The notes beneath the pieces are model-generated. The model ran no database searches and was not told the DNA's origin. It saw only the letters and a program-made list of their open reading frames with translations. The position numbers and the translations under genes were made by a program. Positions 5,418-6,413 of a stretch of 6,413 nucleotides of DNA are shown here, piece by piece (position 1 is the first letter of the stretch; each line of letters starts with the position of its first letter). The stretch is from Oscillospiraceae bacterium (lineage in GTDB: Bacteria; Bacillota; Clostridia; Oscillospirales; Oscillospiraceae): the NCBI GenBank assembly GCA_028705905.1, contig JAQWCP010000097.1:1-6413 (forward strand). The letters run 5' to 3'.

Positions 5418-6085
5418 ATGGCGAAATATGTATGTTCTGTCTGCGGGTATCTCTATGACGAAGCAAAAGGCATTCCTGAAGTAGGCATCGCACCGGGTAC
5501 AGCATGGGTGGATTTACCAGAGGATTGGATTTGCCCTCTCTGCGGAGCTGCAAAAAGTGAATTTCATAAACAGGGTGAGTCTGCTGCCTCTGAAGAGAAA
5601 AAACCAATCTCTGTTATTGAAACGTCCGCAGATATGAAGGAGATGCCTCCGCTGGAGATTGGTGCACTTTGTACTAATTGGCCCGCGGCTGTGAAAAACA
5701 GTATAAGCCGGAAGAAGCGGCCCTCTTTCATGAACTGGCCGGATATTTTAAGACCGCATCAGCACCTGCCAAGAACCCGGATTTCAACAAACTGATTGCT
5801 CTAATCGAAAAAGACTTTGAGGAAGGTTTCCCAAATGCAAATGCTATCGCAGCTGATGCGAATGATCGAGGTGCGCTTCGTGCTTTGGTCTGGAGTGAGA
5901 AGGTTACCCGGATTTTAAAGTCCCTCTTGACTCGATATCAGAAAGAGGGCGATGCCATGCTCGAAAATACGGGAGTTTACGTCTGTACCATCTGTGGTTT
6001 TGTCTACATAGGAAAGACCCCGCCGGATATTTGTCCTGTTTGCAAGGTGCCAAACTGGAAATTTGAAAAGGTGGAAGGGAGGTAA
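5418..6085 (+). pseudogene. Rubredoxin-type redox protein with two rubredoxin-like ends, broken by a frameshift
   Basis: Two frames together encode one protein. Residues 1-43 are a canonical rubredoxin with iron ligands Cys6, Cys9, Cys39 and Cys42 (VCSVCGY and DWICPLCG). A charged linker reaches LEIGALCTN. The frame then breaks near 5678 and continues as ARGCEKQYKPEEAALF, a helical domain, and a short rubrerythrin-type end with Cys190, Cys193, Cys206 and Cys209 (YVCTICGF, ICPVCKVP). One extra T in AATTGG would restore a 222-residue protein. As read, the first frame stops at about 5793-5795 after some 38 altered residues. The likely role is cytoplasmic electron transfer to peroxide or oxygen reduction in an anaerobe. 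The start ATG at 5418 has a strong AAGGAGGT at 5404-5411. It lies 13 bases after perR and 5 before the ferredoxin gene. The break may be a real mutation or a read error. Confidence is high for the domains, moderate for the overall family. Confidence 0.8.
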
Positions 6086-6090
6086 TGCGG

Positions 6091-6413
6091 ATGTCCCAGA
6101 AATATGCAGTTGGAAATATACGTTTGTGTACCAAGGACTGTTTGTGCCTTTATGTCTGCCCTACGGGAGCAACAGACACCGAGGACAGCATCATTGACGT
6201 TGCAAAATGTATCGGTTGCGGAGATTGCGCTGACGCCTGCCCATCCAGTGCGATCTCCATGGTGCCTGCAGAATATCCACCTCAGCAGCCCAAAACTGAC
6301 GCCGTCGTCGGCGCGCTGAATGTGCTTCTGCGTAGTAAGTCGGAACAGGAGAACATCGCCGCCGGATTATCCGGCAAGTTGGCTGTTGCCATTGAAAAAT
6401 CCAACCATATTAT
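6091..6413 (+). CDS. 2[4Fe-4S] ferredoxin-domain protein, N-terminal part (runs off right edge)
   Basis: The first 107 residues of a protein beginning with a double iron-sulfur domain. Cluster one is Cys13, Cys17, Cys19, Cys23-Pro (CTKDCLCLYVCP), a C-x3-C-x-C-x3-CP variant. Cluster two is the standard CIGCGDCADACP (Cys40, 43, 46, 50). After a proline-rich joint (PPQQP, near 70) there is a helical region extending past the edge, so it is larger than a simple ferredoxin. The start is the ATG at 6091, eight bases after AAGGGAGG (6075-6082). An in-frame ATG at 6085-6087, overlapping the previous TAA, is only two bases from that site and so less likely. Position and spacing imply co-transcription with perR and the rubredoxin gene. 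It is probably a partner electron carrier; its redox partner is unknown. Confidence 0.85.
   Translation, partial: MSQKYAVGNIRLCTKDCLCLYVCPTGATDTEDSIIDVAKCIGCGDCADACPSSAISMVPAEYPPQQPKTDAVVGALNVLLRSKSEQENIAAGLSGKLAVAIEKSNHI

Noticed and set aside
5676..5681. Programmed -1 frameshifting in the rubredoxin-type gene
   Set aside because: There is no slippery heptamer at the junction, and the frame switch is fully explained by loss of one T.
1..6413. CRISPR arrays, tRNA or rRNA genes, riboswitches
   Set aside because: I found no regularly spaced repeats, no tRNA cloverleaf with a TTCGA-type arm, no rRNA-like sequence, and no recognisable riboswitch core.

Overview
The window looks like a low-to-mid GC anaerobic member of the Firmicutes, most likely a clostridial lineage. 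The clues are a PerR-type regulator heading rubredoxin and ferredoxin genes, a DUF1934/YwiB-like protein, a ParA ATPase of the type found on clostridial mobile elements, and strong AGGAGG-type ribosome binding sites. No genus can be named from the sequence alone.

Left part (1-2220), all minus strand. The 5' end of a metallo-beta-lactamase-fold hydrolase runs off the left edge. Upstream of it is a decayed block: a probable transposase C-terminal tail joined in frame to the first ~80 codons of a 2-keto-4-pentenoate hydratase (MhpD family), which also carries an early amber codon. Then come an intact DUF1934-like beta-barrel protein, a strong hairpin terminator, and a radical SAM gene with a perfect 10-bp inverted repeat over its probable promoter.

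Middle (2289-4800), a mobile-element scar. A complete 1217-bp IS5-family insertion sequence has a 4-bp TTAG target duplication and one intact DDE transposase. It sits immediately after the end of a parA partition gene region. Removing the IS in silico places a hairpin terminator (2289-2318) about 20 bp past the last stop codon of the parA region, so the IS apparently separated this unit from its own terminator. parA is preceded by a terminator-like hairpin and about 400 bp with no convincing gene. No other plasmid or conjugation gene is visible, so parA is probably a remnant or an edge of a larger element.

Right part (4880-6413), plus strand: an apparent oxidative-stress and electron-transfer operon. 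A clear promoter, a PerR-like box inside a 27-bp near-perfect palindrome, and a second half-matching site precede a perR-like gene. This is followed at 13 bp by a two-ended rubredoxin-type protein (broken by a one-base frameshift) and at 5 bp by a 2[4Fe-4S] ferredoxin-domain protein running off the right edge. The simplest model is a peroxide/metal sensor that autoregulates and controls its electron carriers.

Nothing here is a clearly new system. The most useful leads are the perR operator architecture with its redox operon, the chimeric mhpD/transposase relic, the operator of the radical SAM gene, and the IS-split parA unit.
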